A stretch of 64,000 nt of DNA from Polyangiaceae bacterium (GTDB lineage Bacteria; Myxococcota_A; Polyangia; Polyangiales; Polyangiaceae). The stretch is from positions 1 through 64,000 of the forward strand of contig JAICUB010000013.1 of the NCBI GenBank assembly GCA_025936045.1, written 5' to 3'. Each line of letters opens with the position of its first letter. Within the stretch, counting starts at the first letter, position 1. A model generated the notes under the pieces. The model saw nothing but the letters and a program-made list of their open reading frames with translations, did not search any database and was not told the origin of the DNA. Shown here one piece after another: positions 51,705-59,855 of the stretch. Made by a program: the position numbers and the translations under genes.

Positions 51705-52760
51705 ATGAGATGCGCGCTGCTGCTCGGTGTCATTCTTATGTCCGGGTCGGCCTTCGCGCAGTCGAACGTCACTTGGCAATACACCGCGCCGCCGGAATGT
51801 CCGAGCGAGCAAGAATTTCGCGATTGGGTGAGCGCGCGCTTGCTCGGCGAGTCGCGGGCGGGCGAGCTTGCCCCGACTGCCGGCAAAGGCGGAGCGCTGC
51901 ACGTCGAAGTACGTCTCGAGCCGACCGAGCACCGAGCGTTGCTCGTCATCGAAGAGCCAGGCGCACCCCTTGTCGAACGCACGATCGAAGGCGATACCTG
52001 TGCCGAACTCGCCTCCGGCCTGGCCCTGATTACGGCCTTGGCGTTCGCCGGCCCAAAGGCGGGTACCGACTTATCCGCGAGTCCGCCCGCTAGCGCTGGA
52101 GAACCGGACCCGCATCTGCCGCGGAGCTCACAGCCCGACGCGACGCGTCTGGCGCCGCCTACGAACCCCGCCAGCTCAGAGCCCCCGACCGAACCTGCTC
52201 CGGACAAGCGTCCACGCGTTTCGAGTTTGCGACCGATTCACTTAGAAATCGGTGCGGCTGGTTGGCTGAACACGTGGTCGGCTCCTAAGGGCATGTTCGG
52301 CGCGAATGCGTTCGCGCGATTGTCGCCGAACGCGTCTCGCGGATGGTCAGCACGGGTCGCCGGCTCGTACGGCTATAGGGCGGCTGCCGTCAACGAACGC
52401 CGGGCGGAATTTACGTTCATCGGCGTGCGACCGGAAGCTTGTCCGATTTCGCGCGAGCTTCCGCTGAAGCTAGTTGCCGAGGGGTGCGGCGCGCTCGACC
52501 TCGGCGCGCTTCGCGGACGCGGCGAAGCGAGCTCGGGCCTGCAAGATACCGCATCGCATACGATATTCTGGGCGGCGGCAGTGCTGACGGGGCGTCTGCG
52601 CGCGCGTCTCGATGGACGATTCTCGATCGAAGCTCAGGCTGAGCTCGGCCTGCCGCTGGTTCGGCATGAGTTCGTGTTCGAGGACCCGCCAGAATCGATT
52701 TTCGAGGTGCCAGGCGTGGGATTCGGTGCCGGGCTGGGCTTCGGGGTCGAATTTTTGTGA
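51705..52760 (+). CDS. Predicted outer-membrane protein of the second sigma cassette
   Basis: A 351-aa exported protein: signal peptide (CALLLGVILMSGSAFA), a domain with two Cys (PPECPSEQEFRDWV, DTCAELASGLALITALAFAG, in parts), a Pro/Ser linker (about residues 125-170), and a strand-rich C-terminal half (HLEIGAAGWLNTW, ARVAGSYGYRAAAVNE, AQAELGLPLVRHEFVF) ending in GLGFGVEFL. The same layout and motifs occur in the protein at 4763, the first gene of the other cassette. Barrel prediction is inference. Start ATG at 51705 with the signal peptide following; TTG at 51684 is possible. Confidence 0.65.
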   Translation: MRCALLLGVILMSGSAFAQSNVTWQYTAPPECPSEQEFRDWVSARLLGESRAGELAPTAGKGGALHVEVRLEPTEHRALLVIEEPGAPLVERTIEGDTCAELASGLALITALAFAGPKAGTDLSASPPASAGEPDPHLPRSSQPDATRLAPPTNPASSEPPTEPAPDKRPRVSSLRPIHLEIGAAGWLNTWSAPKGMFGANAFARLSPNASRGWSARVAGSYGYRAAAVNERRAEFTFIGVRPEACPISRELPLKLVAEGCGALDLGALRGRGEASSGLQDTASHTIFWAAAVLTGRLRARLDGRFSIEAQAELGLPLVRHEFVFEDPPESIFEVPGVGFGAGLGFGVEFL

Positions 52761-52809
52761 TCTCCGGCGCGCTTTCGACGGATACCTACTGAGGCGCTGG
52801 ATCCGCGGC

Positions 52810-53391
52810 ATGCAAGAGCCTGCGCTTTCTCTCGTGAACCGCGGAGAAGGCTTCATCACCGAAGCTGTGCAGGAGCTCGCTCGCTCCCATTTCGCCGAGG
52901 TGTGGCGCTTCCTGCGGCGGCTCGGTCTGCCCGAAGCGGACGCGGACGACGCGGCCCAGGAGGTGTTTGCGGTGGCATGCATCCGCTTCGACTCCATCGA
53001 GCCCGGGCGCGAGCGAGCATTCCTCTATGGCTGTGCCCTAAACCTCGTCGCAAAATGGCGCGCTGCCCAACAGCGGCCGGTGCAACCGACCCTGACGGGC
53101 GATCTTGAGGCAGTCGACCGGGCCGACGAGGACGTTCCCTCCATCGATGAGCTCGTCGATCGGCAGAAAGCCCGCGCGCTCCTCGATGCGGTTTTGGATG
53201 GCATGCCGAGCGAGCTTCGTACGGTGTTCGTATTGTTCGAGTTCGAGGAGCAGAGCTCGCACGAGATTGCGAACTTGCTAGGCATCCCTCGCGGCACGGT
53301 TGCGTCGCGTCTGCGCCGTGCACGTGAGGATTTCGCCAAGCGCCTGCTTCGGCTCGAAAAGCGGCTGCAGTTCCGTCGGAGCGCCCGATGA
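52810..53391 (+). CDS. ECF-family sigma factor of the second cassette
   Basis: A 193-aa sigma-70 family protein. Region 2: FAEVWRFLRRLGLPEADADDAAQEVFAVA (in parts); region 4: MPSELRTVFVLFEFEEQSSHEIANLLGIPRG (in parts) and TVASRLRRAREDFAKRL. Region 4 closely matches the sigma factor at 4042, marking them as paralogues. The ATG at 52810 is the first that follows the upstream stop at 52760 and gives a normal-length N-terminus. Its last 4 bases overlap the TPR-like gene (ATGA). Confidence 0.9.
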   Translation: MQEPALSLVNRGEGFITEAVQELARSHFAEVWRFLRRLGLPEADADDAAQEVFAVACIRFDSIEPGRERAFLYGCALNLVAKWRAAQQRPVQPTLTGDLEAVDRADEDVPSIDELVDRQKARALLDAVLDGMPSELRTVFVLFEFEEQSSHEIANLLGIPRGTVASRLRRAREDFAKRLLRLEKRLQFRRSAR

Positions 53392-54254
53392 AGGATCCGA
53401 AGCGCTTGTTGCGCCACCCGCCGACGCGGTTGTCGCGGATGTTGCTCGAAGCCGGCGCCGAAGAAACGCCGTCCGCGGAAGTGCGGCGACGTGCGGTCAA
53501 GGCCGTTGCAGCTGCCGAGATGATCACGACAGTCACTACGGCGGCCGCCGCAAAGAGCGGCGTGACCTTCTCGGCGACGCAGACTGTCACAGCTCTCGGT
53601 GGGACTGCCAGCGCGGGGAGCCTCGCGTTGAATCCGAGCGCCGCAACCCTCGGAATCGGCGTTCTCGCCCAATGGTTCGGCATCGGTGCGCTTGGTGGCG
53701 TGCTCGCCGCGCCGCTCATGTACGTCGTGAGTCCCGCGGAGCACGCTGTGCCGGCGCGGCCGCCAGCCTCCGTGACCTCGATGCACGTCGTTCCGCCTCA
53801 GCGCTCGAGCACGCCGGGACGGACCGCGCCGCAGCCGAGCCCTCTCGTCCTCCATGGCGAGGACGAACCGCGGCGCCAAGCCGAAACAAGCGCGATGAAA
53901 GGACTGGCCCTCCAACGCGAAAGCTCCCGGTCGCAAGCTGCCCCCGTTGAAGCGACACCGGTGAGCAGTGCGCCAGCGCGCGAAGGCGCGCTGCTCGCCG
54001 CGGAGATCCAGTTCGTCGAACAGGGGCGCGCAGCACTACAGCGAGGAGCCTTCGCTGCAGCGCTCGCGCGACTCGCGCCGTACGAAGCCCGTTTTCCAAA
54101 GCCGCAGCTGCTCACCGAAGTCTTGTTTCTGAGAATGGAGGCCTATAGCCGCTCCGGAAATGTCGGCCGGGCGCGCACTCTCGCGGCGCGCCTCATCACG
54201 CGTGACGTCGCCGGCCCGCAGGCTGCGAGTGTGCACGAAGTACTCGGACGTTGA
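53388..54254 (+). CDS. Membrane-anchored TPR-like protein of the second cassette
   Basis: A 288-aa protein parallel to that at 3317: N-terminal RMLLEAGAEETPSAEVRRRAV (same LLEAG...S...R motif), a hydrophobic stretch at about residues 80-120 (LAQWFGIGALGGVLAAPLMYVV), a Pro/Ser-rich linker, and a C-terminal TPR-like pair (EQGRAALQRGAFAAALARL, then EVLFLRMEAYSRSGNVGRA). The first half also has a Thr/Ala-rich segment. Coupled to the sigma gene by ATGA. By position it is the likely sigma-factor regulator; no classic anti-sigma domain is seen. Confidence 0.7.
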   Translation: MKDPKRLLRHPPTRLSRMLLEAGAEETPSAEVRRRAVKAVAAAEMITTVTTAAAAKSGVTFSATQTVTALGGTASAGSLALNPSAATLGIGVLAQWFGIGALGGVLAAPLMYVVSPAEHAVPARPPASVTSMHVVPPQRSSTPGRTAPQPSPLVLHGEDEPRRQAETSAMKGLALQRESSRSQAAPVEATPVSSAPAREGALLAAEIQFVEQGRAALQRGAFAAALARLAPYEARFPKPQLLTEVLFLRMEAYSRSGNVGRARTLAARLITRDVAGPQAASVHEVLGR

Positions 54255-54329
54255 GGGGCGCGCTGTCGCGCGGACGATTCTTTGATCGCCCGACGGATGC
54301 CACCGGATTAATCGGCGACGTAGGGGCAA

Positions 54330-56780
54330 ATGAGCATGCAAAATCGAAGCTGGATCTGGTTGGCGCTTTGCTCGCTGAGCGCGTGCAGCGGCGTGTCCGT
54401 GCTCGGCTGGGGGAGGGACGGGCGCGGTGGTGCGGAGGGCTTCGGAGCGGCGACGGGAGACCTCGGTGGCGTGAGCGGGGAGAACGACGTTGGACTGCCA
54501 ACGGCGGCAAGTGACGGGATTGGGATGGGCGGCGCGACGGCGGGAGGGACCTCGTCGGCGTTCGGGCAGGGTGGGGAAGGGCCCGCGCCGCTGCAAGGTG
54601 GGCGGGTAGGTACGGTGGGCACGGGAGCAGGCAGGGGTGGATCAGCGGGTTCGAGGGTCGCGAAGCGCACGAGCTGCGATAATTTACCGGCCTTCGACAA
54701 TTTGCCCGAAATCAGTCTCGCCGGGACCGTCGATGCTGTGCTCACACGGGACTTCAATCACGATGGGAAGCTCGACCTCGCGGTGTTGAGTGACGGGTCG
54801 AGCTCCATCAGCATCCTACCCGGGCTCGGTGATGGGACGGTCGGCCCTGGAACTGATTACGCGCTCTCGGGCGCCACAGTATTCGTGGCGGGTGACGTGA
54901 ACGCCGACGGCAACACGGATCTGATCGCTGCGACCGATTCGGCGCCGAGCGCGGTGAGCGTGTTCCTCGGTCGTGCGGACGGCACGTTCGTCACGGGGCC
55001 GAGCCTCCAGGTCAGTCTCCGCCCGCGTTCGCTCGTCCTCGATGACTTCAACTCGGATCACGTTCTCGATTTAGGTGTGTTCGACGCCGACTCGGGCAAT
55101 TTCTCCCTGCGCCCCGGTAATGGAGACGGCACGTTCGGTGCCGAGATCACGACGGATGGGACCCTGCGCATAGCCAATGCGGGGGACTTGAACGCCGACG
55201 GTGCAGCCGATCTCGTCTACGCCGACTCGTCGCTGGTGGTCGTCTCACTGAACAACGGCGACGGCACGTTCGCGAGCTCGAGTACGTACCCCGCCGGCCT
55301 CGACGACGAGCGACTTTGGATTCGCGACTTCGACGGGGACGGTAAAGTCGACGTGCTCGTAGAGACGGATTGTAACCCGGCTGAGGAGGGGCTTTTCTTC
55401 CTGCGCGGCCATGGCGATGGCACCCTCGAGCCCTCAGAATACGGGGGATGGTCGTGCGACAGCGGGTCTGGGATCGAGTCTGGCATCGGGCTTGGTGCCG
55501 ATTTCAACGGCGATGGGAACTTCGACCTACTGGACATCCGGGGCCCCGTCGTTTTCGGGCACGGAGACGGAACGTTCGACTCCGTCCGTGGCGCCGCGCT
55601 CCCGGCCGTGGCTGCCGCCATCGGCGACTTCGATGGTGACGGTCTTCCAGACGTGGTCACGCGCGCCGACAACCAGTTGGCAATCATGCTCGGCGACGGG
55701 CACGGTGCGTTCGGGCCGAATCGCTCCTACTTCGTCGGCGGGCACGCGAGCGGCGCGCTCCCCGACCAAGTCCTGCTCGAGGACGTCGACCTCGACGGTC
55801 ACTTGGATATCATCATTGCCAATCCGACGCCGGGGAGCGTGAGCGTGATGTACGGCGCTGGCGACGGCAGCTTCAGCGGCGATGCCGACTATCCGTTCGA
55901 CGAGACTGGGTTCACGGCCACCGCCGACGTCGACACCACACGGATGGACATCGTCAGCACCGAGTTGAATCACGACGGACGGCCCGATTTCATTCTGCTG
56001 GACGAGGCCTACTCGAATCTCGGCATTTTGTTGAGCGAGGGTTCGAGCTACACGCTGAGTTCGATACTCCCGATGGGTGACGGCGCGTCGGCTGCCGCCG
56101 TTGCTGACTTCAACGGTGACGGCAACCTCGACGTGATCACGTCGAACTGGACGGCTCGATCCGTGAGCGTGCGATTGGGTAACGGCAACGGTACGTTCGG
56201 TGAGCGCGTCGATCGGGATCTCGACATTCCCGACGGCGACGCTCCGGATGCGATGGCAGCTGGCGACTTGAACGGTGACGGTCAAGTCGATATCGTCGTA
56301 AGCGCGATCAATCACGGCGCGACTGTTCTACTCGGGCGCGGAGATGGCACTTTCACGACGGCAGGAACGTATTCCGTTGACGGATCAGCCGTGGGCCTTG
56401 TACTCGCGGATCTCGACGGGGACGGCGTACTCGACATGATTGTTTCTACCGAGACGGCGCCGGGCGGTATTCGCGTCTTTCACGGCGTGGGCGACGGCAC
56501 CTTCGGCGCTGAGGTCCCCTACGACACGGGCCGTCAGTCCATCGGCCTGAGCGTGTTCGACGTTGATGGCGACGGGAACCTCGACATCGTCCTCGGCGGC
56601 GAAGGACTCGCCGTATTGTTCGGCCGCGGTGACGGCACGTTTCCCTGCCTTCAGACGTATGCGACGAATGACCACTTGGGCTTGTTCACCATGGGTGACG
56701 TAAACGGGGACGGCAGACTCGACGTGGTTGGCCTAGGCGAGGACCAGTACGCGACCGTGTACCTCAATCCCGGTCCGTAG
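54330..56780 (+). CDS. FG-GAP/VCBS-repeat surface lipoprotein
   Basis: An 816-aa lipoprotein: signal peptide with lipobox LSAC, a Gly-rich linker to about residue 110, and about 14 repeats each with a calcium-loop motif of the DFNGDGNLDVIT kind (for example DFNHDGKLDLAV, DVNADGNTDLIA, DFDGDGLPDVVT, DLNGDGQVDIVV) spaced about 45-50 residues. This makes one or two Ca-binding beta propellers exposed at the surface. It is the fourth gene of the second sigma cassette, in the place taken by the GH8-like lipoprotein in the first. ATG at 54330 with GGGG upstream. Confidence 0.9.
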   Translation: MSMQNRSWIWLALCSLSACSGVSVLGWGRDGRGGAEGFGAATGDLGGVSGENDVGLPTAASDGIGMGGATAGGTSSAFGQGGEGPAPLQGGRVGTVGTGAGRGGSAGSRVAKRTSCDNLPAFDNLPEISLAGTVDAVLTRDFNHDGKLDLAVLSDGSSSISILPGLGDGTVGPGTDYALSGATVFVAGDVNADGNTDLIAATDSAPSAVSVFLGRADGTFVTGPSLQVSLRPRSLVLDDFNSDHVLDLGVFDADSGNFSLRPGNGDGTFGAEITTDGTLRIANAGDLNADGAADLVYADSSLVVVSLNNGDGTFASSSTYPAGLDDERLWIRDFDGDGKVDVLVETDCNPAEEGLFFLRGHGDGTLEPSEYGGWSCDSGSGIESGIGLGADFNGDGNFDLLDIRGPVVFGHGDGTFDSVRGAALPAVAAAIGDFDGDGLPDVVTRADNQLAIMLGDGHGAFGPNRSYFVGGHASGALPDQVLLEDVDLDGHLDIIIANPTPGSVSVMYGAGDGSFSGDADYPFDETGFTATADVDTTRMDIVSTELNHDGRPDFILLDEAYSNLGILLSEGSSYTLSSILPMGDGASAAAVADFNGDGNLDVITSNWTARSVSVRLGNGNGTFGERVDRDLDIPDGDAPDAMAAGDLNGDGQVDIVVSAINHGATVLLGRGDGTFTTAGTYSVDGSAVGLVLADLDGDGVLDMIVSTETAPGGIRVFHGVGDGTFGAEVPYDTGRQSIGLSVFDVDGDGNLDIVLGGEGLAVLFGRGDGTFPCLQTYATNDHLGLFTMGDVNGDGRLDVVGLGEDQYATVYLNPGP

Positions 56781-56814
56781 CGCTCCGCGGCGCGCACGAC
56801 TTAGGCCGCGCGAT

Positions 56815-56850
56815 CACAAAAATAAACACGCCCGGTTTGCACCAGGCGTG
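56815..56850 (-). terminator. Rho-independent terminator
   Basis: On the minus strand CACGCC-T-GG (56842-56850) pairs with CC-G-GGCGTG (56827-56835), followed by TTTATTTTTGT. It directly follows the RNase P RNA-like sequence. It may also serve the FG-GAP gene on the opposite strand in part. Confidence 0.7.
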
Positions 56851-56975
56851 GTCGCAGGGTTCGTAAGCCGGGTTCTGTTGCTCGCGCGCGTTGCCGCGTG
56901 TGAGCTGGCGGTCATTCCTCTGGGACGCGCGTCGCCACGCGCCTCGTGCGGCCTACCCAGGAGCTCGGGCTCGCG
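56851..56975 (-). ncRNA. rnpB: RNase P RNA 3' domain (fragment or divergent rnpB)
   Basis: On the minus strand 56972-56850 holds the class A RNase P RNA 3' landmarks in order: CTGGGTAGGC, GCACGAGGCG, GTCCCAGAGGAATGACCGCC, and near-universal CAACAGAACCCGGCTTACG, followed by a terminator. An 8-pair hairpin (GCTCGCGG/CCGCGAGC) lies just upstream, where P16/P17 would be. The universal 5' element GAGGAAAGTCC, needed for helix P4, is not found within several hundred bases upstream. So it is either a 3' fragment or a rearranged gene. Strong for the 3' part, low for a whole gene. Confidence 0.6.
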
Positions 56976-57278
56976 GAGGCGAAGTCGAACGCCGCGAGCA
57001 AGTCGAACATCGGGACGCCGCAACCTGCAAGCAGGCAACGGAGTGCCGTCGTCGTTACGGTACCCGCGAGGCGAAGCCGAGCCGAGACGACCGATTGGTC
57101 TTGGAAGACCAGATCAACGCAGCCTGAGCAGCCCCAACCCCCACGACAAACCGGTGGGGCCGGAGTCAGGGCCCTATCGGCAAGGCCCAGTACGCCAGCA
57201 GCTTTCCGGTCAATCTGACCCGGAACGCGCCAATTCAAAAAGTCCTCGCCGTCTCGGCAGAACTTCTCAACTTACTTG
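56976..57278. other. Region upstream of the RNase P-like sequence
   Basis: 303 bases without a supported gene. If rnpB were complete its 5' half would lie here, but the conserved 5' motif is absent. The last 25 bases before fragment B resemble the flank of tRNA-Ala at 59140 with several mismatches. Confidence 0.5.
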
Positions 57279-57320
57279 TGGAGCCGAGGGGGATCGAACC
57301 CCTGACCTCATGACTGCCAG
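57279..57320 (-). repeat. tRNA-Ala 3' fragment B (attachment-site-like)
   Basis: The same 42 bases as fragment A: anticodon loop to discriminator of tRNA-Ala(GGC). Beyond the break, A and B both read GCAGGAG after 4-5 bases, unlike the intact tRNA, so A and B belong to the same type of cassette edge. The toxin gene starts 179 bases later. Confidence 0.85.
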
Positions 57321-57498
57321 TCCGGCAGGAGCGTGCAGGACGATGCAGGACGGCGTCGAAACGGCTGCGGGCGGAGCGCCAGGAGCCAGGAGACTGCACG
57401 ATGGCCCACCCGATCCGGCGGGGGTGGGCCAGGTTTCAAAACGGCCGACGGGCGTCGATGCTCGCACTCTCGTCGGCTCAACGGGTAGGCTCTGCGAC

Positions 57499-57798
57499 GT
57501 GAGGCGCTACCGGTTCGGTGAGCTCGAGTTTTCTTGGGACGAACGTAAGGCGCTGCAGAACGCCCGGCGCCATGGGGTGCGCTTCGAGGAGGCAGCGACG
57601 GCGTTCGCCGATCCGCTGGGCCGCGTGTACGACGACCCCGACCACTCGGAAAGCGAAGCGCGGTTCATTCTGGTGGGCCATTCACTGGCCGGACGACTGC
57701 TCTTGGTGGTGCACGCCGAGAAAGGCGATACAATTCGGATCATCAGCGCCCGCCGGCCCACGCCGCGCGAGCGCGCCGAGTACGAAGCGGATGCGTGA
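57499..57798 (+). CDS. BrnT-family-like toxin
   Basis: A 99-aa protein of the BrnT/RelE-like ribonuclease group: YRFGELEFSWDERKALQNARRHG (in parts; the W-D-x-x-K-A-x-x-N-x-x-x-HG start is the BrnT hallmark), VRFEEAATAFADPLGRVYDD, ARFILVGHSLAGRLLLVVH and IRIISARRPTPRERAEYE. The pair W-D-E-R-K and the final RIISARR...E are typical for toxins of this fold, which cleave RNA when freed from the antitoxin. GTG start at 57499. Intact, unlike copies at 48596 and 51279; the antitoxin gene overlaps its stop by 8 bases. Confidence 0.85.
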   Translation: MRRYRFGELEFSWDERKALQNARRHGVRFEEAATAFADPLGRVYDDPDHSESEARFILVGHSLAGRLLLVVHAEKGDTIRIISARRPTPRERAEYEADA

Positions 57799-58033
57799 AG
57801 AATACGAGCTCAAAGGCGGACGTCCCAATCCCTACGCCGCACGGATCGGAGTTCGGGGGCGGGCGGAGCTGCTTCGATGGTGGGCGGACGCGACGGCGAA
57901 CGTTCGCGTACTGCCGGACGACGTGGCTCGAGAATTTCCGGATACGGAGAGCACCGTCGAGGCGTTGCGGCTCGTGGTGAAGTTGCGCGCTGTGAGGCCG
58001 AAGCTTCGACGGAAGAAGCATCACGCCCGCTAG
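57791..58033 (+). CDS. Antitoxin-like partner of BrnT toxin
   Basis: An 80-aa basic protein: REEYELKGGRPNPYAARIGV, GRAELLRWWADATANVRV, VEALRLVVKLRAVRPK and a Lys/Arg tail. It has no clear ribbon-helix-helix, so it may be a different antitoxin family that replaces BrnA; placement and overlap with the toxin (ATGCGTGA) fit a type II module in toxin-first order. The copy at 48860 differs at only a few residues. Antitoxins of this kind usually repress their own operon. Confidence 0.75.
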   Translation: MREEYELKGGRPNPYAARIGVRGRAELLRWWADATANVRVLPDDVAREFPDTESTVEALRLVVKLRAVRPKLRRKKHHAR

Positions 58034-58049
58034 GGCATGCGGTGGCGTG

Positions 58050-59036
58050 TCAGCGTGAGAATGTCACCGCGATGTCCATTGTTCCCGAACCGCCGCTCGG
58101 GGCATCATCATCGGTCAGGAGGAGTGTCATGGGCCCGTGCGTCTTGACCTCCAGGACCCGCCAAGGCTTGGTCGCTAGCAGCATCGTACCGTCGAGCGTG
58201 CTTTTCAGTGCAAAGCCCCGTTCACTGCCCGAAAATCCGAAGTGGACGTCGTAAGCGGCCGCTCTCTTGCCGTTTGCGAGTTTCTCCAAGCCGCGGAACC
58301 GTACCCTTCCGTCGTTGATATGCGAATGCTCGTCTTGCGGCATGAGCATGGGCGAGAACGATTGTAGGTCGGCCGGCGTCGCGGAACCTATGGAGCGGAG
58401 CTTGCTCTCCAGCGAGAGGTACTTTCGCACGTCTCGACGTACCGTCTTCAGCTCTTCATTCGAAACCGGCGTGCCGGCTCTCGCGGAGACGCGGAGCTCG
58501 TGCCCGTCAAGGGTCGCTTCTTCGTATGCTTTGCCTTCGGTCGCATGCACGTCAACGGACTCTCCCTTTCCCGGCGCGGACACCTTGCTGCGGCAAACAC
58601 CGTAAGTCACTTCGAAGGTCGCAGAGCGACCCTCGTTGATCGCGGTCACCTTGAAGCGCACCTCGTCACGCGTGCTGACCGACATGTGGAGCGTTTCTGG
58701 TCCGTCGCCGAGGTCGGTCGCGATGCTCAGCTCCATGACGACCACGGTGGTGCGGAGGTAGCCGTCACCGACTTGGATCGCCGCTGGTGCCGGCATGGCC
58801 GGAGCGTTCGGCGCCGAGCCTCCCGCGCTCGGCTCTGAAGGCGCAGCCGCGCCGTTCTGTTCATCCCGCGTCGTCTCGACTGATTTCGGGTCGTTGGGTC
58901 GCGTTGGCGCGCTGGCACCACTCGCGCCCGCAGTGCCCATTGCACCGGCGGGCGCAACCACGCTCGGCTTGGCACCGCAGGCGACACAACCGAGTGCAAC
59001 GAGCCACCAGTTCACATGGGCTCGTCCTCGCGACAC
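58050..59036 (-). CDS. Hypothetical lipoprotein
   Basis: A 328-aa exported protein with signal peptide WWLVALGCVAC, an Ala/Gly/Pro linker (about residues 22-85), and a beta-rich domain (LRTTVVVMELSIATDLGDG, TLHMSVSTRDEVRFKV, ATFEVTYGVC, KTHGPMTLLLTDD, in parts) with no recognised family. GTG at 59036 gives a basic n-region; GTG at 59015 with GAGGA upstream is also plausible. It lies between the tRNA-Ala gene and the toxin-antitoxin module, inside the second tRNA-bounded segment. Confidence 0.7.
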   Translation of the reverse strand: MSRGRAHVNWWLVALGCVACGAKPSVVAPAGAMGTAGASGASAPTRPNDPKSVETTRDEQNGAAAPSEPSAGGSAPNAPAMPAPAAIQVGDGYLRTTVVVMELSIATDLGDGPETLHMSVSTRDEVRFKVTAINEGRSATFEVTYGVCRSKVSAPGKGESVDVHATEGKAYEEATLDGHELRVSARAGTPVSNEELKTVRRDVRKYLSLESKLRSIGSATPADLQSFSPMLMPQDEHSHINDGRVRFRGLEKLANGKRAAAYDVHFGFSGSERGFALKSTLDGTMLLATKPWRVLEVKTHGPMTLLLTDDDAPSGGSGTMDIAVTFSR

Positions 59037-59139
59037 GCCGAGACTTTACGCAGGCAGCTGGCCGAAAAACAGCGCCTCCCGCCGCTCCCGGCGTTGCGCG
59101 GGCGATCTCGCTCCGCTCAGAAGTCGTTGATCTTACTTG

Positions 59140-59212
59140 TGGAGCCGAGGGGGATCGAACCCCTGACCTCATGACTGCCAGTCATGCGCTCTCCCAGCTG
59201 AGCTACGGCCCC
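59140..59212 (-). tRNA. tRNA-Ala (anticodon GGC)
   Basis: A 73-base cloverleaf: acceptor GGGGCCG with CGGCTCC including the G3-U70 pair that marks tRNA-Ala, D arm GCTC/GAGC, anticodon stem CATGA/TCATG with loop CTGGCAG (anticodon GGC), T arm AGGGG/CCCCT with loop TTCGATC, discriminator A. CCA not encoded. Two partial 3' copies lie at 48546 and 57279 on the same strand, downstream of its 3' end, as expected if an element integrated into this gene. Confidence 0.96.
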
Positions 59213-59281
59213 GGGTGGGTGAAGGGTGCGGGAGACTGACACACGCGCCTGCGAAAGGCGAGCGTCAGTCGCAGGTTTTGG

Positions 59282-59707
59282 TCAGTGCGCGGGCGCGGGA
59301 CGGGGTGCAGCGGCGCCGTTTGCCGTTTTGCCCGGCTGCACGGCGAACTGGCCGGGGAGTCGCAGGCGCGGCGGGGCACTGCCGAGCGCGCCCGGCGGAA
59401 GCATGGGGCGGGCCCCCGGCGGCATCGGGCGGAGGGGGTTTGCCGGTTGGGCCGGTTGCGCCGTGGCGGTAGCGCTCGGTGCGCCGGAGCCGCTCGCTTG
59501 CGGCGTGAGCTCCGCGCGTGTTTTGCCGTCCGGCCGCGTGGCGACGAACGCGAGCATGAGGGCGAGCACCAGGCTAATCCCAAGGAGTGTCACCCAGCCC
59601 GGCGTGGTGGGCTCGCCGGGACCCGCCTCGTCCGCGGGCGTGCCGGCGTACTCGTAACGGTGGTCGGCGTGGGCTTCGGAGGCCCCGCCGTGGGCATGCT
59701 CGCTCAT
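59282..59707 (-). CDS. Small single-pass membrane protein
   Basis: A 141-aa protein with a His/Glu/Ala-rich N-terminus (MSEHAHGGASEAHADHRYEY), one membrane helix at about residues 38-58 (WVTLLGISLVLALMLAFVA), and a Pro/Ala/Met-rich tail with PPGARPMLPPG. The His-rich start recalls small subunits or assembly proteins linked to cytochrome oxidases, but no such genes are next to it. Family not recognised. ATG at 59707 preferred. Confidence 0.65.
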   Translation of the reverse strand: MSEHAHGGASEAHADHRYEYAGTPADEAGPGEPTTPGWVTLLGISLVLALMLAFVATRPDGKTRAELTPQASGSGAPSATATAQPAQPANPLRPMPPGARPMLPPGALGSAPPRLRLPGQFAVQPGKTANGAAAPRPAPAH

Positions 59708-59855
59708 CGGGGCGAAGTCATCCTCCGTCCGTTCTCGCGGGTCAAGAGCGGCCCGCAATGCGGCGTTACCTGCGGATGTGCCAGTAGCTTGACCATGGCG
59801 GACGCCGGGTCCTACGCTCGGTTCGAGTGCTCCTCCCGCGCTAGATTCCCGCCCG

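Noticed and set aside
56976-57278. A complete rnpB extending to about 57240
   Set aside because: The universal 5' motif and P1/P4 partners were searched for by eye on the minus strand and not found. A covariance search could overturn this.
59212-59281. CCTGCGA/TCGCAGG hairpin with TTTT as a terminator
   Set aside because: The T-run is on the plus strand, where no upstream gene reads; on the minus strand there is no T-run.
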